DNA from: an uncultured Clostridium sp. | Lineage (GTDB): Bacteria > Bacillota > Clostridia > Lachnospirales > Lachnospiraceae | Assembly (NCBI GenBank): GCA_900551225.1 | Contig: URUZ01000007.1 | Span: forward strand, 1-31,679 | Direction of reading: 5' to 3' | DNA: 31,679 nucleotides | Shown: piece after piece, positions 15,464 through 22,836 of the stretch | Layout: every line of letters starts with the position of its first letter | Position numbering within the stretch: the first letter of the stretch is position 1 | Translations under genes and position numbers: made by a program | The notes under the pieces: generated by a model | Seen by the model: the letters and a program-made list of their open reading frames with translations, nothing else | What the model was told of the DNA's origin: nothing | Database searches by the model: none

Positions 15464-16903
15464 ATGATTGAATTTGGTACCGGAGGGTGGAGAGCCATCA
15501 TTGGTGAAGAATTTACAAAGGAAAACATACAGAAACTGGCATTGGCCCTCTGTCTGAAAATGAAGGCAGAGGGAGTTGCTGACCAGGGGATTGTGGCAGG
15601 ATATGACCGTCGGTTCTTGTCCAAGGAGGCGGTGATCTGGGCCTGCGAGATCTTTGGCCGGCAGGGAATCCGGGTGATGTTCGTAAACCGGAGTTCACCT
15701 ACGCCGCTGATTATGTTCTATGTGATGAAGCATGAGCTGAGTTATGGAATGATGGTGACCGCCAGCCACAATCCGGCCATCTATAACGGCGTCAAGGTGT
15801 TTACATATGGGGGCAGGGACGCGGATGAGAGGCAGACCTGCGAGATTGAAGAGTATCTGCGCCAGGCGGAGCGGCAGTATCAGTGGAAGGAAGATGAGAA
15901 GGGGCAGATGCCGCCGCCATCCTATCTGGAGCTGGTGAGAAACGGCATGGTGATGGAGATCAACCCCCTGAATGAATACCTGGACAACATTATCCAGGTG
16001 ATCGATATGGATGCCATCCGGTCCAGGGACCTGCGGGTGGCCATTGACCCCATGTACGGCGTAAGCCTGACAGCGCTGAACACGATCTTGTCCATTGCCC
16101 GCTGTACCATTGAGACCATCAATTCCGAGCACGACACCCTGTTTGGCGGGAAGATGCCGGCTCCCACGGAAAATACCCTGCGGACTCTGCAGAACTACGT
16201 GCTGGACAGGTACTGCGACATTGGCATTGCCACAGACGGGGATGCGGACCGGCTGGGGGTGATCGATGACATGGGCCACTATCTCCATGCCAATGATATT
16301 CTGGTGATCCTGTACTATTATCTGCTTAAGTACAAGGGCTGGAGAGGGCCTGTGGTGAGAAACCTGGCCACCACCCATATGCTGGACCAGGTGGCGGAGC
16401 GGTTTGGACAGAAGTGTTATGAGGTTCCTGTGGGCTTCAAGCACATTTCCGCCAAGATGCAGGAGACGGGGGCCATCATCGGCGGTGAGTCCTCCGGCGG
16501 CCTGACTGTGAAAGGGCATATCCACGGTAAGGACGGTATCTACGCGGCCAGCCTTCTGGTGGAAATGATTGCGGTGAGCGGGAAGAAGCTGTCCCAGATC
16601 TCAGCGGATATCAGGGAGGAATTCGGCACCATCTATATGACAGAGCGGGACTACCGGTTTACGCCGGAGGAGAAGGAGCGCATCCAGCGGATCATCATGA
16701 CGGACCGGTCGCTGCCTCAGCTGCCTTTCGCGGTGGACCATGTGTCCTACATGGACGGCTGCAAGGTGTACTTTAAAAACGGCGGTTGGGTGATTGCCAG
16801 ATTCTCCGGCACGGAGCCGTTGCTGCGGATCTTCTGCGAGATGAAGAATGAGGCGGATTCCGTGCAGGTGTGCAGCGTGTTTGAGAGCTTTCTGGGACTG
16901 TGA
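15464..16903 (+). CDS. Alpha-D-phosphohexomutase (phosphoglucomutase/phosphomannomutase)
   Basis: 479 residues. Four-domain phosphohexomutase: the catalytic phosphoserine Ser101 in MMVTASHNPAIYNG, the metal-binding loop ATDGDADRLG (about 256-265), the sugar-specificity loop GGESSGGLT (about 340-348) and the phosphate-binding loop RFSGTEPLLRI (about 445). It converts hexose 1- and 6-phosphates; glucose, mannose or glucosamine cannot be told apart from these motifs. AGGAG precedes ATG 15464. It follows the ABC importer on the same strand, which suggests it handles the imported sugar or feeds it to glycolysis or cell-wall synthesis. Confidence 0.92.
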   Translation: MIEFGTGGWRAIIGEEFTKENIQKLALALCLKMKAEGVADQGIVAGYDRRFLSKEAVIWACEIFGRQGIRVMFVNRSSPTPLIMFYVMKHELSYGMMVTASHNPAIYNGVKVFTYGGRDADERQTCEIEEYLRQAERQYQWKEDEKGQMPPPSYLELVRNGMVMEINPLNEYLDNIIQVIDMDAIRSRDLRVAIDPMYGVSLTALNTILSIARCTIETINSEHDTLFGGKMPAPTENTLRTLQNYVLDRYCDIGIATDGDADRLGVIDDMGHYLHANDILVILYYYLLKYKGWRGPVVRNLATTHMLDQVAERFGQKCYEVPVGFKHISAKMQETGAIIGGESSGGLTVKGHIHGKDGIYAASLLVEMIAVSGKKLSQISADIREEFGTIYMTERDYRFTPEEKERIQRIIMTDRSLPQLPFAVDHVSYMDGCKVYFKNGGWVIARFSGTEPLLRIFCEMKNEADSVQVCSVFESFLGL

Positions 16904-16925
16904 TGGGATATAATGGGGGTATGGA

Positions 16926-17378
16926 ATGATATTGATCAAACCGCATCATTTTATGGATATTATCAAGCTGTACGGAGCCGGAATTGAGGTCTTTGTTCCG
17001 GACACTGATTATGGCCATGATTTTTACCGGGCGGCCAACCAGATTGTGGGGGACCGGGAGACTGAGCTGAAGCTGACGGTTAACGCGGATGATATCTGCG
17101 GTCCCTGCCGGTATCTGGAACAGGGGCTGTGCGGAGACCACATCGGGCATATAGAGGGAGTCACCTCCAAGGACCAGTACAATAAGATGCTGGACGGGCG
17201 GATTCTGAAGGCTCTTGGGATGTCGGAGGGGGAGATCTGCACCGCCGGGGAGCTGTGTGAAAGGCTGGATCAGTTTACCGGGATTGTGGAATTGGTTTGG
17301 ACCGATGAGGAGAATGAGGCGAGGAATAGGAGAGAGACGCTGTTTAAGGCCGGGGCCGGGAAGTATCTGAGGGGATAG
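16926..17378 (+). CDS. DUF1284 family protein
   Basis: 150 residues. It opens with an HH pair (IKPHHFMDII) and has a central Cys cluster, DDICGPCRYLEQGLCGD (three Cys, about residues 58-69), typical of DUF1284 and suggestive of metal or iron-sulfur binding. No activity is established. It starts 22 bp after the phosphohexomutase. Start ATG 16926 follows a G-rich stretch (GGGGGT). Confidence 0.75.
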   Translation: MILIKPHHFMDIIKLYGAGIEVFVPDTDYGHDFYRAANQIVGDRETELKLTVNADDICGPCRYLEQGLCGDHIGHIEGVTSKDQYNKMLDGRILKALGMSEGEICTAGELCERLDQFTGIVELVWTDEENEARNRRETLFKAGAGKYLRG

Positions 17379-17407
17379 GTTTATTAATATTCCGCTCAGA
17401 TGTAGGA

Positions 17408-17435
17408 TGTTTTTTTCACCGAAGTCTGTTATAAT
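17408..17435 (+). promoter_or_regulatory. Promoter of the GntR-family regulator gene
   Basis: TATAAT at 17430-17435 with a weak T-rich -35 around 17408-17413 (16 bp spacing), 37 bp upstream of the start codon. No palindrome like the one at 18310 is seen here. Confidence 0.5.
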
Positions 17436-17472
17436 GGAAAAATGAGACAGGCGAGGGAGGAACAGAGAACCA

Positions 17473-18195
17473 ATGGATAGGAGTCTTTTGGGAGGGACAG
17501 AGGAGAGAGAGGACAAAAAGCCGGACGTGAAGCTGCTTGCGGAGCAGACAGCGGACAAGATTGTGAGCCTGATCGTTGATCATAACTGGGAGAGCGGCAA
17601 CAAGCTGCCCAATGAATATGAGCTTGCCAAGCAGCTGAATATCAGCCGGAATACGCTGAGAGAGGCCATACGGGCGCTGGTTTCGCGGAACATCCTGGAG
17701 ATCCGAAGGGGAGATGGGACGTATATTGCCGAGAACTGCGGGGTCTCGGAGGACCCCATGGGACTCAGGTTTGTGAAGGATAAGGTAAAGCTGATCTCGG
17801 ATCTTCTGGAGATCCGGTTCATGGTGGAGCCGGAGCTGGCTTCCATGGCCGCGTTAAACGCCACTGATGAGCAGGCAGGAAGGCTGTATGAGCTGTGCAG
17901 GGAGATCGAGAAATGCATCCTGCGCCGGGAAACTTATGAGGAGAAAGACATGGAATTCCATGTGATGATTGCCAGGCTCAGCAGCAATATACTGGCCCCC
18001 AACCTGATACCTGTGATCAACCAGCCGGTGCTGCCCTTTCTCCAGGGCAGGCGGGAGGATATGGAGCGGGATATTATGGAGACACACCGGGATATTGTGA
18101 CAGCAATCCAGCGCCACAACCCGGATGAGGCCCATGACGCCATGTATCTCCATTTGCTGTACACCAGGAAAAACATTAAGAGAAACCGTTTATAA
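17473..18195 (+). CDS. GntR-family transcriptional regulator, FadR subfamily
   Basis: 240 residues. An N-terminal winged helix (about 15-82) has NKLPNEYELAKQLNISRNTLREAIRAL and the wing RRGDGTYIAE. A C-terminal FCD domain (about 95-235) keeps the metal/ligand residues in MEFHVMIARLS and METHRDIVTAI. FadR-type GntR proteins usually sense an organic or sugar acid and repress nearby transport and catabolic genes. Its position directly before the nagA-PTS operon makes that operon the likely target; the inverted repeat in that promoter (18310-18323) is a candidate site. It ends at its own terminator. Confidence 0.9.
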   Translation: MDRSLLGGTEEREDKKPDVKLLAEQTADKIVSLIVDHNWESGNKLPNEYELAKQLNISRNTLREAIRALVSRNILEIRRGDGTYIAENCGVSEDPMGLRFVKDKVKLISDLLEIRFMVEPELASMAALNATDEQAGRLYELCREIEKCILRRETYEEKDMEFHVMIARLSSNILAPNLIPVINQPVLPFLQGRREDMERDIMETHRDIVTAIQRHNPDEAHDAMYLHLLYTRKNIKRNRL

Positions 18196-18210
18196 AGTAA
18201 AAATCCATGA

Positions 18211-18247
18211 AAAATGCCGGACAAGATGGCTTGTTCCGGCATTTTTT
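18211..18247 (+). terminator. Rho-independent terminator after the GntR gene
   Basis: AAAATGCCGGA (18211-18221) pairs with TCCGGCATTTT (18235-18245), with an inner CAAG/CTTG extension and a run of six T. It separates the regulator from the nagA-PTS operon. Confidence 0.88.
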
Positions 18248-18300
18248 GTTTGAATGATTTAGACATTGGATGTATTTTGACGAATTATGCACAAAAATAT

Positions 18301-18329
18301 TTGACTTATCCACATATATGTGGTAGCAT
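18301..18329 (+). promoter_or_regulatory. nagA-PTS promoter with a perfect 14-bp palindrome filling the spacer
   Basis: TTGACT (-35, 18301-18306) and TAGCAT (-10, 18324-18329) are 17 bp apart. The palindrome CCACATATATGTGG (18310-18323) lies wholly in the spacer and abuts the -10. A protein bound there would exclude RNA polymerase, so this is probably a repressor operator. Which regulator binds is inferred (the upstream GntR protein is closest). Confidence 0.65.
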
Positions 18330-18365
18330 TAGAACAACAGGTAGGATGTATGTGGAGGTAGAACC

Positions 18366-19607
18366 ATGATATTGAAGAATGGGCGCATTGTAAATGAACA
18401 GTTTCAGTATGAATTGGCAGACATCTGGGTGAAGGACGGGCGTATTGCGGCCATTGGGAAGGATCTGGCGATGGACATCCAGGCGGCAGACCGCCAGGTG
18501 GTGGACTGCCGTGGAAAGACGGTGATTCCCGGGCTGTTTGATATTCACACCCATGAGTGTATGGGCTGCCAGCTGTCGGAGTGTACTCAGGAGAGCCTGG
18601 GGAAGATGGCCGGTTTCTATGGGAGGAACGGTGTGACATCCTATCTGGCTACCATTGATTCCCAGAAAGTGGAAACTTTAGAGCAGATGTGCAGGGAGAT
18701 TGGGCGGTATATGGGCGGCGGGGGCCAACGGGAGCGCCCGGACAGTGTAGACGGCGGCGCTGTAATCAGTGGACATGTGGGAGCCGCAATCCGTGGAATT
18801 CACATTGAGGGGATGTTTTTCTGCGAGAAGCGGAAGGGGGGACACCCGGCAGAGCTGCTGATTCCGCCGGATGCGGCGCTGGTGCGGCGGCTGGATCAGA
18901 TCAGCGGCGGGGCTGTGAAGCTGGTGTGTGTTTCCCCGGAGCTGGAGGGCGCGGAGGCATTTATCAGGGAACTGTCCGGGGATATGGCGGTGTCCCTGGC
19001 CCACACGGATGCTACCTATGAGGAGGCAAAAAGGGCGGTGCGCCTTGGAGCCAGAAGCTTTACCCATCTGTTTAACGGTATGAGGCCTATCCATCACAGG
19101 GAGCCGGGGGTCATCGGCGCGGCGCTGGATTCGCCGGAGACCTATAAGGAGATTGTGGCCGACGGAATGCATCTGGCGCCTGCTATCATCCGCAGCGTTT
19201 ACCGGGTGGTGGGACCGGATCATATGATATTGATCAGCGACTCGTGTACGGCCACAGGCCTTGCGGACGGAATCTATGAGATTGGGAAGGATCATGACCG
19301 GCGGATTGAGGTGAAGGGCGGGCTGGCCCATCTGGAAGGCACGGACACCATCTGCGGCTCCACCTTCTGCCTCTATCAGATGTTTAAGAATGCGGTGATG
19401 AATATTGGAATTGATTTTATGGGGGCGCTGAGGGCCTGCACCATCAATCCGGCCCGCCTGGTGGGTCTGGATGGGGAGATCGGCTCCATCAGCATCGGTA
19501 AATCAGCGGATCTGGTGGTGATTGACAATGATATGGACATCTGTGATGTTTATATAAAAGGGATACCGGCAGGTGTGGAGAAGAAAGGGGGAACCAATGT
19601 TTTTTAA
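18366..19607 (+). CDS. nagA: N-acetylglucosamine-6-phosphate deacetylase (divergent NagA)
   Basis: 413 residues, amidohydrolase fold. Metal and catalytic residues are in place: HTH at 61-63, Glu148 in IHIEG, His213 in LAHTDAT, His234 in THLFNGM, HHREPGVIG, His269 in DGMHL and the catalytic Asp292 in LISDS. It would remove the acetyl group from GlcNAc-6-phosphate. Two usually conserved spots differ: HIEGPF is HIEGMF, and HxHG is HTHE. The substrate could therefore be a related amino-sugar phosphate. Its end overlaps the PTS IIA start by 11 bp, which ties it to sugar uptake. No nagB is seen in the window. Confidence 0.85.
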   Translation: MILKNGRIVNEQFQYELADIWVKDGRIAAIGKDLAMDIQAADRQVVDCRGKTVIPGLFDIHTHECMGCQLSECTQESLGKMAGFYGRNGVTSYLATIDSQKVETLEQMCREIGRYMGGGGQRERPDSVDGGAVISGHVGAAIRGIHIEGMFFCEKRKGGHPAELLIPPDAALVRRLDQISGGAVKLVCVSPELEGAEAFIRELSGDMAVSLAHTDATYEEAKRAVRLGARSFTHLFNGMRPIHHREPGVIGAALDSPETYKEIVADGMHLAPAIIRSVYRVVGPDHMILISDSCTATGLADGIYEIGKDHDRRIEVKGGLAHLEGTDTICGSTFCLYQMFKNAVMNIGIDFMGALRACTINPARLVGLDGEIGSISIGKSADLVVIDNDMDICDVYIKGIPAGVEKKGGTNVF

Positions 19608-20070
19608 GCCAAGGCCCATGACCGGGATTGCGGCGCCCATGACAGGTACTGCGGTGAAACTGTGCGATGTGCCGGACCCGATTTTTGCAGAGAAGATTGT
19701 GGGAGACGGAATCGCCATTGTGCCGTCGGGAAATGAGGTGGCCGCCCCATTTGATGGACAGGTGGTGCAGATTGCCCACACCCGGCACGCGCTGGCGCTG
19801 AGGGATGAGACGGGCATCGAATTCCTGATCCACATGGGGATTGACACGGTGCAGATGAAGGAGAATGCGTTTTCCTACACTGTGAAGGTGGGCGACAAGG
19901 TGAATAAGGGGGATGTGCTGCTGCGGGTAGACTGGGAAATGATCCGGGGCGGCGGATATAACACCATCTCGCCGTGTCTGATCCTTAATTACAAGAGTAT
20001 GAGACAGACAAAATTTTATTATGGGGATGTAGCAGCCGGAGAGACCAGGATCATGGACGTATTGGTATAA
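19597..20070 (+). CDS. PTS glucose-family EIIA protein
   Basis: 157 residues, Crr/EIIA-Glc fold. The two active-site histidines are His64 in TRHAL and His79 in FLIHMGIDTV, the latter being the phospho-acceptor. It passes phosphate from HPr to the IIB domain of the next gene, which lacks its own IIA. Start ATG 19597 lies inside the end of nagA behind GAAAGGGGG; a longer upstream frame start is not needed. Translation is probably coupled to nagA. Confidence 0.93.
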   Translation: MFFKPRPMTGIAAPMTGTAVKLCDVPDPIFAEKIVGDGIAIVPSGNEVAAPFDGQVVQIAHTRHALALRDETGIEFLIHMGIDTVQMKENAFSYTVKVGDKVNKGDVLLRVDWEMIRGGGYNTISPCLILNYKSMRQTKFYYGDVAAGETRIMDVLV

Positions 20071-20105
20071 ACCGGCGGTATGAGAACAGAAATGGAGGGG
20101 TATGT

Positions 20106-21509
20106 ATGTTGCAAAAATTATTAAACAATTTACAGCGTCTGGGTAAAGCTTTGATGGTGCCGATAGCGGTGCTGCCTGCGGCAGCCATCTTCCTGAGGCT
20201 GGGGTCAGGGGATCTGTTGAATATCAAGTTCGTGGAGGCAGCCGGATCGGCGGTGTTCGGCAACCTGCCGGTGCTTTTTGCCATCGGCGTGGCATTTGGG
20301 CTGTCCTCGGATAAGCATGGGGCGGCCGCGCTGGCGGGCGCGGTATCTTACTTCATTATTACTGAGACAGCGCTGGCTATTAATGAGGCCAACAGCCTGG
20401 GCCATCTGGCCGGTATTATTGCGGGCTGTATCGGCGGCTTCTGCTATAATCATTTCCGCAAGGTGAAGCTGCCCGACTGGCTGGGATTCTTCGGCGGGCG
20501 CAGGTTCGTCCCCATCGTGGCGGGCGGCCTGTCCATTGTCACAGGCGGCGTTCTTGGATATGTGTTCCCGGCAATCCAGAAGGGGCTGGGCGGCCTGTCC
20601 AATGTGATCCAGAATGCGCCCCAGGGCGTGGGAGAGTTCATCCAAGGCGTGTTAAACCGTGCGCTGCTGCCATTTGGGCTTCACCATATCCTGAATACGT
20701 ATGTGAATAACTTCCTGGGCGAGTGGAACGGCATCACCGGCGACCTGAACCGTTTCTTCGCACAGAACCCGGCAGCGGGGCTGATGGACCCCACAGCAGG
20801 CAGATTCGGCGTGGGCGGCTTCATTATTGATATGTTTGCACTGCCGGCAGTGGCATTAGCCATGTACACCTGTGTGAAGAAGGAGAACCGCAAGGCGGTC
20901 TGCGGCGCGTACATTTCCGTGGCATTGACAGCAGCGCTGACAGGAATCACTGAACCCATTGAGTTTATGTTCATGTTCATCGCACCTGGGCTGTATGTGT
21001 TCCACGCCGTCATGTTCGGCGCCTGCGGAGCTGTGGGCTCTATGCTGGGCGTCAGGCACAGGGAGACATTTTCATCGGGCCTCATTGACTATGTGCTGAA
21101 CTACAACCTGTCCTCCAAGGCCTGGATCATCATTCCATTGGGAATTGTGACAGCGGTTATCTATTACATGGTGTTCCGCTGGGCCATCAACAAGTATAAT
21201 CTGCCGGTTCCCGGCAGGGACGATGCGGAAGGGATCGGACTGGCCGAGGCCATCAAGCAGAAGGGCTGGGGCGGCGTGGCCAGGGAATTCGTGGAGAAGC
21301 TGGGCGGAAGGGATAATATCATCTTCATGGAGCCGTGTATCACCAGGCTGCGCATGCAGGTGAAGAATCCGGCGCTGATCCATGACGAGGAGCTGAAGGC
21401 GGCGGGCGCCAGCGGGGTGATGCGCATGGGCAAGGACGCCATCCAGGTGGTGATTGGGCCTCAGGCGGAGAGCCTGGCGGATGAGATGAATAAATATATG
21501 GGACATTAG
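20106..21509 (+). CDS. nagE: PTS N-acetylglucosamine-type EIICB
   Basis: 467 residues. The IIC membrane domain (about 1-370) has the family start (KALMVPIAVLPAAAIFLRLG), the PFGLHHILNT loop and GITEPIEFMF. A C-terminal IIB domain (about 392-467) carries the phospho-cysteine Cys411 in EPCITRLRM. It imports and phosphorylates the sugar. The GlcNAc assignment rests on the NagE-like sequence plus the adjacent deacetylase; glucose cannot be excluded. GGAGGGG lies before ATG 20106. No hairpin terminator is visible after the stop. Confidence 0.88.
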   Translation: MLQKLLNNLQRLGKALMVPIAVLPAAAIFLRLGSGDLLNIKFVEAAGSAVFGNLPVLFAIGVAFGLSSDKHGAAALAGAVSYFIITETALAINEANSLGHLAGIIAGCIGGFCYNHFRKVKLPDWLGFFGGRRFVPIVAGGLSIVTGGVLGYVFPAIQKGLGGLSNVIQNAPQGVGEFIQGVLNRALLPFGLHHILNTYVNNFLGEWNGITGDLNRFFAQNPAAGLMDPTAGRFGVGGFIIDMFALPAVALAMYTCVKKENRKAVCGAYISVALTAALTGITEPIEFMFMFIAPGLYVFHAVMFGACGAVGSMLGVRHRETFSSGLIDYVLNYNLSSKAWIIIPLGIVTAVIYYMVFRWAINKYNLPVPGRDDAEGIGLAEAIKQKGWGGVAREFVEKLGGRDNIIFMEPCITRLRMQVKNPALIHDEELKAAGASGVMRMGKDAIQVVIGPQAESLADEMNKYMGH

Positions 21510-21530
21510 AGGGGATTAAGCAGAATATAT

Positions 21531-21559
21531 TTGACAGATACACGCCCGAAGATTAGAAT
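21531..21559 (+). promoter_or_regulatory. Near-consensus promoter just after the PTS operon
   Basis: TTGACA (21531-21536) and TAGAAT (21554-21559) with 17 bp spacing. Transcription would start about 3 bases before ATG 21569, leaving no room for a ribosome site on that gene. Confidence 0.5.
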
Positions 21560-21568
21560 AAAGACAAT

Positions 21569-21973
21569 ATGGAATGTATCCGCTTTTGGCGGAAAGCGGA
21601 TTTTAGCGCCGTATCCCTGTTCCGCTTTGAGCTGGTCAAGCGAAAGAGCACGAATGGGATTACAGGCTGTTTCCGATTTGTTTCAGCTTCAGGGAAAGAT
21701 GTGGCGGCAGAGGCCATCGTCAGCGGCATTTATGATGTGCGTCTTGAAAATGATGTGCTGAAATTATCGGAGGATCAGGTATTGTATCGGGATCAGCCTA
21801 TACAGGGAGAACGTTTCAAGCCTGTTGCATTTCAGTCTGAGCACCGTTTTTATCTGAAGGATGGAAAACTGCACTATGAATACAATGGCAGGTGCTATGA
21901 CGTGGACGCAAAAACAATGAGGCGCAATGACAGCTCCGATACCTTCCCTCCGTTTATTTCTATTGAGAAGTAA
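21569..21973 (+). CDS. Unrecognised small protein, possibly a truncated gene
   Basis: 134 residues. I do not recognise the family. It appears beta-rich and soluble, with no signal peptide or membrane helix. A repeated charged/aromatic pattern appears near the end (HRFYLKDGKLHYEYNGRCYD). There is no ribosome site before ATG 21569, and the promoter at 21531 would make the message almost leaderless. The 5' part may therefore be lost or the true start may differ. Base composition looks more AT-rich than in the PTS genes before it, in keeping with a later arrival. It is followed 43 bp later by another small gene on the same strand. Confidence 0.45.
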   Translation: MECIRFWRKADFSAVSLFRFELVKRKSTNGITGCFRFVSASGKDVAAEAIVSGIYDVRLENDVLKLSEDQVLYRDQPIQGERFKPVAFQSEHRFYLKDGKLHYEYNGRCYDVDAKTMRRNDSSDTFPPFISIEK

Positions 21974-22016
21974 GCGAATAAGGTGAACAGCAGATTATGA
22001 GCGGAGGAATTAAGGT

Positions 22017-22478
22017 ATGCAGGACTTTCTCAAAGCATTGACAAGTGAACGTAAGAATACGGAGCTGCCGGAAGAATATAATTACTTCGGAAATCTTATC
22101 GGCAGTTGGAAAATCGACTATATTGATAGCAGCAATTCCCGCTCAATTAAAGGCGAATGGCATTTTTCCTGGGTTCTTGAAGGAATGGCAGTACAGGATG
22201 TGATTGTCCTGCCTGATTATGAATATGGAACGTCGCTCCGCGTCTATAATCCAGGTACACATGGCTGGGATGTCGCCTATTGTTATACAGGAAAAATCAT
22301 TCGGCTTGAAGCGAGAAAACAAGATGATAGAATCGTCCTTACGAACATTGAGAATGAAAGGAAGAAATGGGTCTTTGTCAAAATCGGGGATGACAGTTTT
22401 CACTGGCAGGATGTCACGGTAAAAGATAACGGCGAATGGCATATTGATTATGACATATATGCTGAGCGTATTTTATAA
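22017..22478 (+). CDS. Unrecognised 153-residue protein, lipocalin/DUF1579-like in style
   Basis: 153 residues with no signal peptide or membrane helix. The beta-strand pattern (LIGSWKIDYIDSS, GEWHFSWVLEGMAVQDVIVLP, SLRVYNPGTHGWDVAYCY, DSFHWQDVT) resembles small beta-barrel proteins of the DUF1579/lipocalin-like kind. No catalytic motif is apparent. A GGAGG ribosome site precedes ATG 22017. It belongs to the same accessory patch as the gene before it. Homology is not confirmed. Confidence 0.6.
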   Translation: MQDFLKALTSERKNTELPEEYNYFGNLIGSWKIDYIDSSNSRSIKGEWHFSWVLEGMAVQDVIVLPDYEYGTSLRVYNPGTHGWDVAYCYTGKIIRLEARKQDDRIVLTNIENERKKWVFVKIGDDSFHWQDVTVKDNGEWHIDYDIYAERIL

Positions 22479-22531
22479 ACATGGCAGGCGGAGGCGCAGC
22501 GGTAGCAGTAAAAGTGCTGGCTAAAAATGCG

Positions 22532-22560
22532 TTGACAATAATTTTGCGAACCGATATAAT
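22532..22560 (+). promoter_or_regulatory. Perfect consensus promoter for a gene-less transcript (candidate antitoxin RNA)
   Basis: TTGACA at 22532-22537, 17 bp, TATAAT at 22555-22560: an exact sigma-70/A consensus. No open reading frame with a ribosome site follows before the terminator at 22622-22664. Confidence 0.8.
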
Positions 22561-22566
22561 GTATTT

Positions 22567-22664
22567 AACAAGAGAACCGATGACTAGATTACGCCTAGCC
22601 ACCCCGGTTAATAGTTACACTAAAAAATAGCGCATTCTTTTACGAGGAGAGGGCGCTATTTTTT
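22567..22664 (+). ncRNA. Candidate antitoxin RNA of a type I toxin-antitoxin locus
   Basis: A transcript of about 98 bases is predicted from the consensus promoter at 22532 to the shared terminator. It converges on the toxin gene (minus strand, 22739-22656). Through the terminator and the end of the toxin frame it is exactly antisense to the toxin message. It also carries AGCCACCCC (22597-22605), which can pair with GGGG(C)TGG in the toxin leader with one bulge, at the toxin ribosome site. The arrangement, two converging RNAs with one bidirectional terminator, recalls the enterococcal par (Fst/RNAII) design. Transcription itself is inferred. Confidence 0.6.
22622..22664. terminator. Bidirectional terminator shared by toxin and candidate antitoxin RNA
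   Basis: AAAAAATAGCGC (22622-22633) and its perfect inverse (22653-22664) enclose a 19-base loop. An A tract on one side and a T tract on the other make it work in both directions. The right arm contains the toxin stop codon and its last two Lys codons. Confidence 0.9.
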
Positions 22665-22739
22665 ATGCAGATAAACAAGAGTTATTACAGCACATAGCAT
22701 GATTACAAAGGTAAATAAATCACCATATGTAACGAACAT
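22656..22739 (-). CDS. Small hydrophobic toxin peptide (putative holin-like toxin family)
   Basis: 27 residues. A short start (MFVTYGDLFTF) leads into one hydrophobic helix (VIMLCAVITLVYL) and a basic end (HKK). This is the pattern of the putative holin-like toxins of Firmicutes, single-helix peptides thought to depolarise the membrane. The ribosome site AAAGGGG (plus 22749-22755) is 9 bases before the ATG. In the leader, CCAGCC (plus 22773-22778) can pair with GGCTGG at the ribosome site, so translation may be self-limited. The -10 box TATAAT (plus 22812-22817) lacks a good -35. The frame is too short for usual gene finders. Confidence 0.75.
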   Translation of the reverse strand: MFVTYGDLFTFVIMLCAVITLVYLHKK

Positions 22740-22836
22740 GAGCACCAGCCCCTTTCTTTTGTATGAGTAGGTGGCTGGACATATCGCCCCATCGGTTCCC
22801 TGGTTAAGTATATTATATTGTCATGCTGCTGCCCCT

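Larger units (their letters stand above)
22555..22817. repeat. 28-bp inverted repeat at the two 5' ends of the toxin-antitoxin locus
   Basis: Left arm 22555-22582 and right arm 22790-22817 (inverted) agree at 24 of 28 positions, each starting with TATAAT and ending in GAACCGATG. A second shared block, AGCCACC, follows 14-15 bases farther in on both sides. On the left the arm continues outward to a full TTGACA box. On the right the corresponding TGACAA abuts TATAAT, as if about 16 bp had been lost. Confidence 0.75.

Noticed and set aside
22532..22664. Orphan small RNA with perfect promoter and terminator
   Set aside because: On its own this would be an unexplained sRNA. Reading the opposite strand shows a toxin frame sharing the terminator, so it is better described as the antitoxin side of that locus.
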